A program made the position numbers and the translations under genes. This document shows, one piece after another, positions 1 through 9,707 of a stretch of 64,000 nt of DNA. The notes beneath the pieces are model-generated. The model made no database searches. It had not been told where the DNA came from and was given only the letters and a program-made list of their open reading frames with translations. Location: NCBI GenBank assembly GCA_946803715.1, contig CAMPET010000062.1, positions 167,628 to 231,627 on the forward strand, read 5' to 3'. Origin of the DNA: Beroe ovata (lineage: Eukaryota > Ctenophora > Nuda > Beroida > Beroidae). Position 1 is the first letter of the stretch; every line of letters begins with the position of its first letter.

Positions 1-1907
1 ATCATCCAATCATCAAGAGTGATAGCGAGGAATACAAGTGCATCGTTCAAGCACCAGAAGTTGTGTGTGATAGAGCACCCACCTCACGAGTCAATCATCT
101 GGGTATGTACCGAGCAGGTCGCAGGAGCTCAATCAGTCATAATTGCTGCAATTTCAAACTGTTAAGTTTCGATCTCCAAAATTTCACTATTTCCAGGAAA
201 TGCCATCAACACCGAAGATACTGGCATCAACAATTCACAGTTTCACATGGAAATGCCTCACTTCCCTAGTGGCGAAGCAAAGCGATGTGTTCTTAGACTG
301 CGATACAACATCTCAACCACTGACTATGACATTTGGAATACCGATTCATCATCAAACAATGAGTTAGTCAAAACTTTTGAATATATTATTGATCTGTGTT
401 TTGGGCATTCAAAATGAAATAATTTAATCTAAATTTACCATTCAAATGGCTATCCACAGCGATAGTGTCATCGAAGACAACCCAAGACTCGATATTCTTG
501 GCAATGGCGAGAAACTTCACATCAACCTCAACACCAACCAACTTGGCAGAACTTTCCAGGACAGATCTCATGTGTTTGTTGTGAGTGTTCCACTGTTAGA
601 TGTTTAATAATACAGGGAAATCATAGTCTACAGTCTTGTGTAATGCTACTACCTGTTTTTACTCCATGTGATAAACGAGATATTTCCCTGCAGGTTCTCC
701 CCAGAACAGAAGAAATGGCTGGCAAGACTCTTTATAATTTGAATGTCAGAGGAAAGAGGGGAAACTGCGAAGAAACTCTCCCATCTACAGAATATGACTT
801 TGTACCAAACAATTTGAAAATCAGTCAGAATGACTTGCTACACATCCAATGGACCGGAAGTAATACACACACCAACAAAAACGATGGGAACTCTGGTCAA
901 GGAAATGCAGGTTGGTTATGTGAAGGAAGAATCATTTTGGGGTCTCTAAACAGATAACCACGGGGGAGTGTTAAATAGCAAATGGAATGAAACACAAAGT
1001 TCGGGATATACCAATCTGAAATGAGAATCAATCAATACAATATATTTGAGCAGACATATGAAACACATTGAAATAGAAACTCCTAATATGAATACAAACT
1101 AACCACTGAGGCGGAAGATATCGAACCAGTAAATAGGAAATGTCAATGACCTAGAATGTCATAATCCTAATAAAGAATAAGATGTTAGGATAAAGGTATT
1201 GAAATACCACAGGGCAAATAAATAAGATTATAACAGGGAGTACACTGAAGAAATCACTATTCACTGTTGTAATTACCACACAAATCTTTTCTAACAGGAA
1301 CTGACAGAAACAACCTGCTCCAGATGGAGGAGCTTGGCAAGAACATGCCCTACAGCTTGAAAGATGCAACATTTTGGGACAATGTGGAATCTCTAACAAA
1401 CCCTGATGCATCAGCCATGGATATTGCTGTAGGATTTGCAACATCTGGTTTCTATTGTGGTAAGTCTTATGCCCTGTTGAAATCGTTCAACACCAATTTC
1501 AAGCCTGAACAAACTTGTATCAAAAACATATCAATTTTACAATATTGAAACACACTTCAAAGAAAGTTTTACTTCTTTGGACCACAGATAGGTTCACTTT
1601 GTTTTCACCAAGCACCTACCAGGGGCAAGTGAGACAAGTATGTGCCCAGCATCAGAAACATTGGCAGCTGGGAAGGAGATCAATGAAGATATGAACAATG
1701 TTTCACCAAGCTACTTTGGACATGTGCTCAAATTCAAAAGTGCAGGGACATTGTATTACATGTGCAGCAGGAATAACAACTTCTCTAACAGGTCAGAATA
1801 TTTTTACCACTGACCATGTACTTTACAATGAGAAACTCCAGGAAACTATGTCTTCCAATATTCTAACTTGCTTCAGGTCACAAAAAGGAGCATTAGTTGT
1901 GGCATAG
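1..1907 (+). CDS. DD3-3-like secreted protein, 5'-truncated by the window edge
   Basis: Seven exons deduced: 1-102 (reading from base 3), 197-362, 460-580, 694-910, 1298-1459, 1623-1791, 1877-1907; they sum to 322 codons with consistent phases and GT..AG introns. The order of conserved blocks (RVNHLG, CVLRLRYNISTTDYD, LNTNQLGRTFQDRSHVF, YNLNVRGKRGN, HIQWTGSNTHTN, AGTDRNN, YYMCSRNNNFSNRSQKG) is that of the Dictyostelium DD3-3 family, which I recognise from memory. Family members are cysteine-containing secreted or surface proteins with no established enzymatic activity. The signal peptide and N-terminal half would lie left of base 1. The 1623 acceptor is the least certain junction; it was chosen because it keeps phase 1. 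The stop is at 1905-1907. The family is patchy across protists and invertebrates, so it is a modest taxonomic clue. Confidence 0.82.
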
Positions 1908-2869
1908 GATGGAGTTGAGCAACCTATCCATACAACATAATATAAATATCATGAAGTTGAAGAAATATGACCCAGATATTGTCTGCCAGATATTATTTGG
2001 CAGATATTATCTGGCAGATAATGATGAATATAAGATACCTAGATCTAAGAGTTTGATGCATTCCCCTAGAGTACATGCCTAGGGTCACTTTACAAAATGA
2101 TTTCACTTAAGTTTAGAAGTTTACTAACTGCATTCATATTCTATATTGCTTTATTGCTTGAAATGATAGTTTCCTTTGCTTCAGCTTACTAAAAATTGCC
2201 AAGTAGTGAAATCTGAATTCAATCAAACTAATAGATGACATGTAGTTTCAAGTCTCCTCTTACTTGACAGCTTAGACTTTTAGAAACCACAAGTTTCAAC
2301 GTGTTAACTTATAAAAATCTGCATAACTGAAAAAGTCATTTAATTTCATGACTGACACTTCTTGCACATTGATTAAGCATATCAACATGAACTAAACAAA
2401 TGACCAAATAAATATTATATGTACTAACCAATGCTCCACTAATTAGCTGATATCAAACTTGATACAATACTCAAATGAATAACAAGAAATTTTATACATA
2501 TGATAACAAACTGATGGATTAAATCTTTTCCGTATTTGTAATGTGTAAACACATTTGATATTTATTATTATGTCGACATTTTTCGCGCACGCGCCGCTAA
2601 CCATTGCCGCGCGCAAGAAACAGTGGACAGATAACATCTGGCAACCTAACCACTAACGCAAACGCTCAACGACGCGCGCAATAAATTTCTTGCCAGGGAT
2701 AGAATGCCGCCATCATGCCAGTAAAGATAAAAAATAATTTCACGATTGCTTGCCGGATGTAATTTTCCATATTGTCGTGTCTAAGCTGTATCTCCCCGCG
2801 CGCGTGCCTTCGATAATCGATATCATTTTAAATTTTGTTTTAACATAAACAACACATTTACTTGACTGT

Positions 2870-3060
2870 GTTTGGTTGAGCTGTGGATAAGAACTGCTTT
2901 CTCCCAATCGGGAGGTTGCTGATTCGAGTCTCGGGCATCGGGGAAATCCTCACTCGTAAAAGCGGTAACTGTGCCAAGCTAACCTTGCCAGTCCACCTTT
3001 TCCGATTTCTGTACTACTGATATTCAAGCATGCATTTCATAGGGTGTAGCTCGTGTATGA
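2870..3060 (+). repeat. Candidate tRNA-derived SINE fragment
   Basis: A stretch starting near GTTGAGCTGTGGATAAGAAC (A-box-like) is followed about 45 bases later by GATTCGAGTCTC, a good match to the RNA polymerase III B box (GWTCRANNC), and then by an unrelated body. A stem-loop CTCCC-AATC-GGGAG sits where an anticodon arm would be, but the T-arm and acceptor stem do not fold properly. It is therefore not an intact tRNA gene. A tRNA-derived SINE head is the best reading; a chance B box is possible. Confidence 0.35.
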
Positions 3061-3449
3061 CAATATGATCAGCACATCTACAACAACAAAATAAAATTGC
3101 GATGAATTTAATTGCCATTATTTTGTTTAGCATGTTGCAAGGTGGAGCAAGGCCCTGCTGCTATTAAGTGAAGGCAGAGTGGGCGAAACAAGTGTCTATC
3201 ATTGAGAAGCAAGTCTTGATTCAACTATATTTCAGAAAAAGATACTTCAAAAAAGATATTTCACAAATACCATTCTTTTAGAACATTCTTGATTTAGCCA
3301 ATACCAATCCTGTCATTCATGATAATATCTACCTGCAAAGGTTTCATTCATGCCAATTTGCTTCACTGCCTGCAATATTTTGTCCTTAGCAGGTGGCTCT
3401 CTTAGCAGATGTTAGATTTAACTTGGTGCTAGCCCTCAGCACAATTTTG

Positions 3450-3650
3450 AATGCCCACACATCTAGGTATCCCTATTATAATTTGGCATTCTCTCTTTTA
3501 TTATTATTATATTTTTTGTGCGTTCACTGCATACTGCAAGTTGCTATGGAAGCGTATGAGTTGCACGTGCAAAAAGAAGTAGCCTGTAGGCTAGGGCGAA
3601 CCAAAAAAACCCGAGTTTCTCCAATCAATGCGAACCCCTGCTCATCCATT
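3450..3650. repeat. Interspersed repeat, copy 1
   Basis: The stretch with CCCTATTATAATTTGGCATT, a TTATTATTATTA run and TATGAGTTGCACGTGCAAAA recurs in reverse orientation at about 42960-43100. A short piece (AGAGAGAATGCCAAAT..GGGAC) recurs at 47068-47100. Similarity over roughly 150 bp across three sites inside 64 kb identifies a moderately repeated element. I see no coding capacity or obvious terminal repeats. Confidence 0.6.
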
Positions 3651-3895
3651 GCTCCCTAGCCTCAAAATCACCCACAAAAAATTTTTTTGTCCAACTCGGT
3701 CGGGAAATGCCTGCACATGCCACGCCCATTTTTCCATGTTGCTTATACAGGTAAAATTCTTAAAATTGCCATTTTGAGCACGAAAGAGATGAGATAGCTT
3801 TGTGGTAGTGTTCTAATCAAATATAAACCGTAGAAAAAGGATAACTTTAGTCAATGTCTCATGTCTCTACGACGTTGCCTTCGCCCATTTCCGAT

Positions 3896-4240
3896 GACCA
3901 CGCCCATTGGGCGTGGTCGCGCACCAGCCGAAGGTCATAGAGACTTGCAAAGACCATCAAACNAACCGCAACGAGATCTGAACGATACGGATATGAAAGT
4001 ATATTATGATACGGACGCGGACAATCACAATAACATTGAATTGTGATTGTCCGTATCCGTATCAATATCATTATCATATCGTTCAGATCACGTTCGCGCG
4101 TTTGCCGATGTTATTGTTATGGGGCGGTACCGATGGTGAAAAATGGTGAAAAATGGTGAATTTTCCATTTTTTTCGCTCAATTCACCATAGAAATTCTTC
4201 ACCATTTTTCACCATTTTTCACCATTTTTCACCATTTCAA
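3896..4240. repeat. Nested palindromes and (GGTGAAAAAT)n inverted repeat
   Basis: Three inverted repeats follow one another. GACCACGCCCATTGGGCGTGGTC is a near-perfect palindrome around 3896-3918. A ~115-bp element at 3975-4089 begins GATCTGAACGATA and ends TATCGTTCAGATC, with inner arms GATACGGACGCGGACAATCA and TGATTGTCCGTATCCGTATC. At about 4130-4240, GGTGAAAAAT units are answered by ATTTTTCACC units on the other side of a TTTTCCATTTTTTTCGC spacer. The 3975-4089 element has the shape of a MITE. A single N at 3963 lies beside it. Confidence 0.6.
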
Positions 4241-4389
4241 ATTTAAATTTTTTATCTTTTTGCAAAATTGATTTAACAAGTTAGACCCAATTATGACATC
4301 AAATTTCTTCGATGTTTTGACGATAATTGAGACTTGCTTAACTCTAAAAATCGCGAATTTGACATTTCATCCATGCTTTCTCCCCGGAA

Positions 4390-5280
4390 ATGGTGTCAAC
4401 CCAGAGTCATAGAGTTGTTTCACAAATGAGTGGCCCCTTCGTCACAGACACCTTTCATGACGTATCGCATACTGGTGTCAACCCATGAACTGAAGACAGC
4501 ATGTTATTAAAAATGAATGGCACATTTGTCCAAGACTTACCACATACTGGTGTCAGGTGTCAACACATTCCTATATCAAAGATATACATTGGTGCCAAAT
4601 ATTCACGAATGAGTGGCCCATTTATCACGAGGACTATTGTCAACGTGACTATGCATAAGAGTTATGCAGTGGCGTCAGGAAGTTATGACGAATAAGTAGC
4701 CACTCGTCGCACACCCCTGTCATAACGTATCGTATACTGGTGTCAACGCATTTCTACGTCTGACTTATGCTAATGCAGTTGTGCCAGCGAATTATGACGA
4801 ATGAGAAGCCCAATCGTCACAGACCCCTGTCATGACATACCGCATACTGGTCTCAATGCATTCCTACATCAGGGTTATGTAGTAGTGTTAGTTGTGACGA
4901 ATGAATAGCCCAATCGTCACGACGTCACAGACAGCTAATCCTATCACGAGGTACCACATACTGGTGTCAACGAATTCCTTCGTCCGACTTTCGCAGTGGT
5001 TTCAGCAATTTATGACGCATGACTATATATATAGCCCATTCGTTCGAGTCCCCTGTCATAACGTACCGCATACTGGAGTCAACGCATTCCTATATCAGCG
5101 TTATGCGGTGGTGGCAGCACTCAGCAAGTTAATATGAATGAGAAGCCCATTCGTAACAAGAACATGGCATGACGTAGCTACTGTAAAGTGGTGTCAACGG
5201 ATTCGTTCGTTAGACTACCTATAGAGTTATTGCTTATTCAGTGGTGCCAGCAAGTTATGACGAATGACGCATACTGGTAT
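4390..5280 (+). repeat. ~112-bp satellite array (CATACTGGTGTCAACGCATT family)
   Basis: The core CGCATACTGGTGTCAACGCA recurs with substitutions near 4467, 4541, 4731, 4840, 4953, 5065 and 5266; the regular part has a spacing of about 109-113 bp. Each monomer also carries a version of GACGAATGAGnAGCCCA and CGTCACAGACCCCTGTCATG. The same family appears in reverse orientation inside an IARS1 intron at 10430-10840, and one fragment occurs near 23960-24010. The short ORFs here are fortuitous. Confidence 0.75.
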
Positions 5281-5284
5281 TACA

Positions 5285-5430
5285 TTTTGTCTGTCAGAAT
5301 TTCTAATGGTCCTTGAACAATGGTAGAATTTTCAAGTCAATTGGCCAATCTGCTTGGAATGCAAGCTAAATTCTCAAATGCTCACACAAATTTACAAGAT
5401 TTCAGCACATTAAGCCCTCATTAACTTGGA
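5285..5430. repeat. Fragment of the ~172-bp repeat family
   Basis: The phrases TTCTAATGGTCCTTGAACAATGG, TTTTCAAGTCAATTGGCCAA and CTCAAATGCTCACACAAAT match the units at 6522-6760 and 63798-64000 in the same order and spacing. This copy is diverged and incomplete. Confidence 0.55.
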
Positions 5431-5530
5431 GACCGATTATCAATTTGATATGGAATTTTAATTTTCCTAGTTTTTGATGGCCCTCGAGTTTCAGCTTACT
5501 CAGCGGCTATTGATTAATTACTCCGCTGAC

Positions 5531-6460
5531 GCCCCTTTTACCCCCAAAATGCCCCTTTCCGCCCCCAAACTCTAGAAGTGCCCCCTTTTCGCCCCCAAAA
5601 TCCCTCTTGTACCCCTCTGTGCCCCAAGAGCGATACCTTTTTGCCCCCTTTGTGCCTCATTTGTGCCCATTTGTGCACCCTTTTCGCCCCCTTTGTGCCC
5701 CTTTTTGCTCCGATTTCAACCATCTCCTACACACGTTCCCAAATTGCCCCCTTTGAGCCCCCTATGTGCCCCTTAAATGCCCCCATTGTGCCCCTTTACA
5801 GAAAGCGTTCCCAAAGTGCCCCCTTTCTGCCCCTTTTGTGACTCCTATGTGCCCCCTTGCTGGAAGAGTTCAAATCAGGGTGCAGAATGGGGGCGAAAAT
5901 GGTATGTAGGAGACAGCTGAAATAAGGGGCAAAAAGGGGGCACAATTGAGGCGAAAAGGGTGCACAAAGGGGCACTTTGGGGGCAAAAAAGGGACATTTG
6001 GAGGCGAAAATGGCCCCATTGCGGAAAGCGTTCCCAAATTGCCCCCTTTGTGCCCCGGCCCTTCTCTGCCCCCTTTGTGCCCTTTCTCTGTCCCCTTTTC
6101 TGGCCCCTTACGTTGTACCTCTTTTATGCCCCTAGCGAATTAGGTTGCACAGTGACGATGGGGGCAAAAAAGGGGGCAATTTGGGAACTTGTGTGTAGTA
6201 GACGGCTGAGAAATGGTCAAAAATGGGGCACAAAAGGGCCACAAAGGAGCGAAATGGGTGCATAAAGGAGGCACAAAGCGGGTACGAAAGGGGCAAAAAG
6301 GGGGCGCCCTTGGGGCACGCATCGGGCAAAAAGGGGGCACTAAAGGGGCATTTTTGGGGCGAAAAGGCGGCATTTTGGGGCGAAAATGGGAAACTTTTAG
6401 GCGAAAATGGGGCACTTTGGAGGCGAAGAGGGGCATTTTGGGGGCGAAAAGAATGACCCA
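5531..6460. repeat. Strand-switching C/G-rich low-complexity repeat
   Basis: Runs of GCCCCCTTTNTGCCCC dominate about 5531-5860, then the complementary GGGGCAAAAAGGGG type at 5880-6015, C-rich again at 6016-6130 and G-rich at 6150-6455. Non-repetitive hinges recur in opposite orientations: CGTTCCCAAATTGCCCC near 5735 and 6030 against GGGGCAATTTGGGAAC near 6172, and GTAGGAGACAGCTGAAA near 5905 against GTAGTAGACGGCTGAGAAA near 6190. The block is therefore built from inverted copies. Long ORFs on both strands are by-products of the biased composition. Confidence 0.8.
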
Positions 6461-6521
6461 TTCAGCCTTCACGTTTGGGAGCTATACTCATTGCTCACTC
6501 TTATTGTCCAGTTAGTGATAG

Positions 6522-6760
6522 ATGAGGATTGAGGGGTTATGTCAACACCTCACTTGGGAAGGGATTATCAGATTGTTTATTGAAAGGATGTTCAAGTTTC
6601 TGATAATCCTAGATTCTTATGGTCCTCTAGCTAGGGTAGAACTAGAAGTTTCAAGTCAATCCATCCATCCGTTGAGTAGCTATTCTCAAATGCTCACTCA
6701 AATTGACCCGTTTTTCACAGATAAGGGGTGATGTTGATCCTTGATTTGAAAAGATATCAT
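6522..6760 (+). repeat. ~172-bp repeat family, diverged copy
   Basis: It contains GGGGTTATGTCAACACCTCA, TTATGGTCCTCTAGCTAGGG, AGTTTCAAGTCAATCCATCC, GCTATTCTCAAATGCTCACT and AGATAAGGGGTGATG in the same order as the tandem units at the right end of the window. The remaining bases to about 6990 are AT-rich and unremarkable, ending at a single N (6982). Confidence 0.6.
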
Positions 6761-6994
6761 CACACATCAGCTGTTAACACAAAACTTTAGCTGTCAGAAG
6801 TTTATGACAATCGGTCAATCAGTTTTGTAGCTATCTCCGATTACCCACTTTTAAGACCTTATTATTCGTATTTTATTAACTTCAAATGGTTCAAATATGG
6901 CCAGTGACCCGGGAAAATGGTGTTTGTGACGTCCTTAAGTGACTAGGAGGCATCCAAAGTTCACAATTTCTTGAAAAAAATANTCTCTTACAGC

Positions 6995-7350
6995 ACTTTC
7001 ATCTTGACATCATTTTCTCCCTTGACATACCTTCTCTTTTGACATCACACCTTCTTTGACACCACTTGCCCCTGAACATAACTTCTCTCTTGACATCACT
7101 GCTTCCTTGACAGCACTTCCCCCTTGACATCACTTTCCCCTTGACAGCAGCCCTCCCTTGACACCACTTTTCGACTGACATCACTTTATCCCTTAACATA
7201 ACTTTTTTCTCGACACCACTTTCCCTTGACATCGCTTTTCGATAGACTGCATTTGGTCCTTGGCACCACTCTTCCCTAGAAGCCGCTTCGTCCTCAACAC
7301 CACTTTTTTCTTGCAATAAATTTTCGCTTGAAATCACTTTTTTTTCTTGG
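6995..7350. repeat. Degenerate short tandem repeat, TTGACATCACTTTCCCC units
   Basis: About 18 to 20 imperfect units of CTTGACATCACTTTCCC type (period about 16-20 bp) occupy this stretch. Read in reverse they give an open frame of the MSREKVMSRGKWCQ kind, which is repeat translation rather than a gene. The array sits directly upstream of the first visible TTC7 exon. Confidence 0.7.
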
Positions 7351-7403
7351 CATCACTTTAATCACTTTTTCCTAACTTATTCTGTATCTATATTCTCTCC
7401 CAG

Positions 7404-9027
7404 ATTGACTGAAGAGAAGTTGAAGTATAACCGAATGTGTATTGCTAGTCTCAGTGAGTCCTATTCACTGGACCAAGGGTGCTCCCAGACTTTATACCAC
7501 CTTGCTCTTCGCCTGGCATGTGTTGGGGAGCTCAAGAAATCTCTGAGGTATAAGATCACCAGTGATATTTTGCTTGCATCAGTAAAACTGTGTCCATCTT
7601 AAAGACTACGTCAGTCCCCCTCAAACCCACTCATGAATCCCCACACTACCACACACCGTGTTCCAGGTTCGCCCACAAGGTGGAGCAATGCCCAGGGGTG
7701 GTGAGCATGGTGGACGTATCCCACCTCATAGCGCTCGTGCTGTCCGCACAGAACAGGATGGAGGAGGGACTGAAGATGATCACTGTCACCCTCCTCAACT
7801 ACCCTGACAACCTGAATCTCCTCATTACCAGAGTCCTCATGGAGAGGAGTGTCCTGGGGGGACAACAAGCTCTTGTCACCTGCAAAGAGGTGAACACCAG
7901 ATATTCGTGTGTAGATGTGTGTGTGTGTGTGTCTTGCTTGAGTCGCGAGTTTGGTATTTTCTATAGAATGGAGGTTGCGGAAGCTGAAATTACTGGAATT
8001 TTTTCTCGCAGATTTTACTGCCTCTCCTTGACAAACTAACTTCATGCTCGTCTAAAGAATCTGAAACTTACCTTCCTTATTCAGACCAATGGACATCAGG
8101 TGAGATTAACAGAATGTAAGACACTTCTCTGTGGAATATCGTCAGAAATGTCTATTACTTTCTGACTGCTGACTATTGACCATTCATAGCTTATTTGTTC
8201 TCAGGGAAATTTCAGCTGTCACAATGGAGTGACAAGGTGTCTACCCATACGACAGCGAGTTTCACTGGCTCCACCATAGCTACCCTGCCTGCCGAGAGCA
8301 TCTGTGAGAGTATAGATAGTGCGGTGGGGTGTGACCACGCAAACTGGGGTTACCAGGTGAGGAACCAGTAATTAGAGAATACCAGTGATCATGGAGATAC
8401 CAGGTAGAAGATACCATGTGTTAGGGTGAGTTCTGAGTACCAGGTAGTGAGCACTGCAGGTGTTCGTCACACTTGTTGAATATTATACACCGATTGTTCT
8501 TACTTTCTTATTCCCAGGCAGAAGTATGGTACACGATAGCCGAGATTTTCCTGTCAGAGAACATGTTGGACGATGCCCAGAAGTGTGTGGATGAGATCAA
8601 GCAGCTATTCCCCCTGTCACACCTCGTCTCCTACATGAACGCCAGACTCCGGGAACAGGAGGGTGAGTGTTTGCGTGAGATTGCTGCTATTCATTGATGA
8701 GAGATACTAATCCACACTCCCACAGGTAAGACGAAAGAAGCGGAGGAGCAGTATGTAAACGCTGTCACACTCTCGCCCCACCATGTCCCCTCGCTAGTCG
8801 CACTGGGACGTCACCACCTGGGTCTCCGCCGGCCCACCCTGGCCGAACACTACCTTGTGGAAGCAACACACCTCCAGCCAGACGAGCACGAGGCGTGGCA
8901 CCATCTCGGTGTCCTCCATCAGGAGCAGGGTGCACACGTGAGAGCGAGCAACTGTTTCCTAACTGCACTCAGGTTTGAGAGTTGTGCCCCCATCCGACCC
9001 TACAGTGTCCTCAATTGGAGACTCTGA
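7404..9027 (+). CDS. TTC7: Tetratricopeptide repeat protein 7, C-terminal half
   Basis: Exons deduced at 7404-7547, 7667-7889, 8012-8099, 8205-8356, 8518-8662 and 8726-9027 give 350 residues and a stop. TTC7 proteins are TPR solenoids that hold phosphatidylinositol 4-kinase III alpha with EFR3 and FAM126 at the plasma membrane. Recognisable TTC7 blocks are LIALVLSAQNRMEEGLKM, LLNYPDNLNLL, GGQQALVTCKE, VWYTIAEIFLSENMLDDAQ, LFPLSHLVSYMNARL and the terminal NCFLTALRFESCAPI. The linker between blocks (8012-8356) is low in similarity, as in the family. Only the last third to half of the usual ~850 residues is present; 5' exons were not found upstream, so the gene is incomplete here either because of a large intron or a mis-join at 6982. 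Confidence 0.88.
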
Positions 9028-9707
9028 GCCGGGGACTTTGAGACCAGATACACGCTACATTGGCCCTACATTGGGCCTCCACTCAGATTTAGGATCTGTA
9101 GTCAGTTACTTTTGAGAGGCGTGTTTATTTTCTTGATGTTACCCCTTTGATATCAATCAGTGACTTTTGCCAATGCCCAATATTCGATATACTTTTGCCA
9201 ATGCCCAATATTCGATTTACTTCATGGCAAAGCATTCGACCATGCAAGCATCTGACTGTTGAATTGCTCAATGCTTTCTGACCTTTTTCATTGCTACTGC
9301 TTTTGAGAAGCATTTCTTATTCATTATTTTATTAAGACGGTTTGATGATTTGAAAATGAAAAAGTTCAAGTGAGAATAATGTGATAATGATATTTTGTGT
9401 TAATGTTACTTTTGATTTTTTGACTTGTTGTGAAAGTCGTGACTCTAGCAAATGGTTCTGATGAATAGTTATCTTGATTTTCTCTTGCTGATTCAATATG
9501 TAACCAACATTATCTAGACACAACTATTCGTTGTCATTTAACCTTCATAGTACATGTGATTCTCAACTAACATTCTTCTCAACTAACATTCTCAACTAAC
9601 ATTCTTCTTGTCATTTAGTGAGATGTATGTACCTCAGTAGAGTTGTAAAGCACCTCAGGACCCCTACTACATCAATCCATAGCACAATTCACAGTCAAGT
9701 GAAGAGA
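9028..9707. other. TTC7-IARS1 intergenic spacer
   Basis: AT-rich spacer of 680 bp. It contains two near-identical TTTTGCCAATGCCCAATATTCGAT units at about 9167-9220 and a small tandem CTCAACTAACATTCT repeat at 9564-9610. No gene seen. The IARS1 promoter must lie here, but I cannot name an element. Confidence 0.5.

Larger units (their letters stand above)
1908..7403. other. 5.5-kb gene-free interval rich in repeats
   Basis: No convincing exon was found on either strand, although the 5' half of TTC7 is expected somewhere here if the assembly is contiguous. About 1908-2580 is plain AT-rich sequence with a small imperfect inverted repeat of CTGCCAGATATT units near 1990-2025. The rest contains a GC-rich repeat fragment (2575-2720), a tRNA-SINE-like stretch, an interspersed repeat (3450-3650), palindromes (3896-4240), the ~112-bp satellite (4390-5280), C/G-rich blocks (5531-6460), a ~172-bp satellite relative (6522-6760) and a short tandem repeat (6995-7350). 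Single Ns at 3963 and 6982 are joins that may hide missing sequence. Confidence 0.6.

Noticed and set aside
2875-2950. Intact tRNA gene
   Set aside because: A B-box-like string is present but acceptor and T stems do not pair; at most a SINE head. No other tRNA or rRNA gene was recognised in the window.
6132-6515. Overlapping 100-110-codon open frames on both strands in the C/G-rich block
   Set aside because: They are translations of a low-complexity repeat (PPFLPLS or GAKRGHKGG type) in several frames at once, without splice logic or start context.
6999-7337. Reverse-strand 112-codon frame of MSREK..GKWCQG repeats
   Set aside because: Pure translation of the TTGACATCACTTTCCCC tandem array.
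8765-8968. Reverse-strand open frame within TTC7 last exon
   Set aside because: The forward strand carries well-conserved TTC7 TPR sequence there; the reverse frame is a shadow. Similar reverse frames within IARS1, CDC123, CEP131 and the SR genes were dropped for the same reason.
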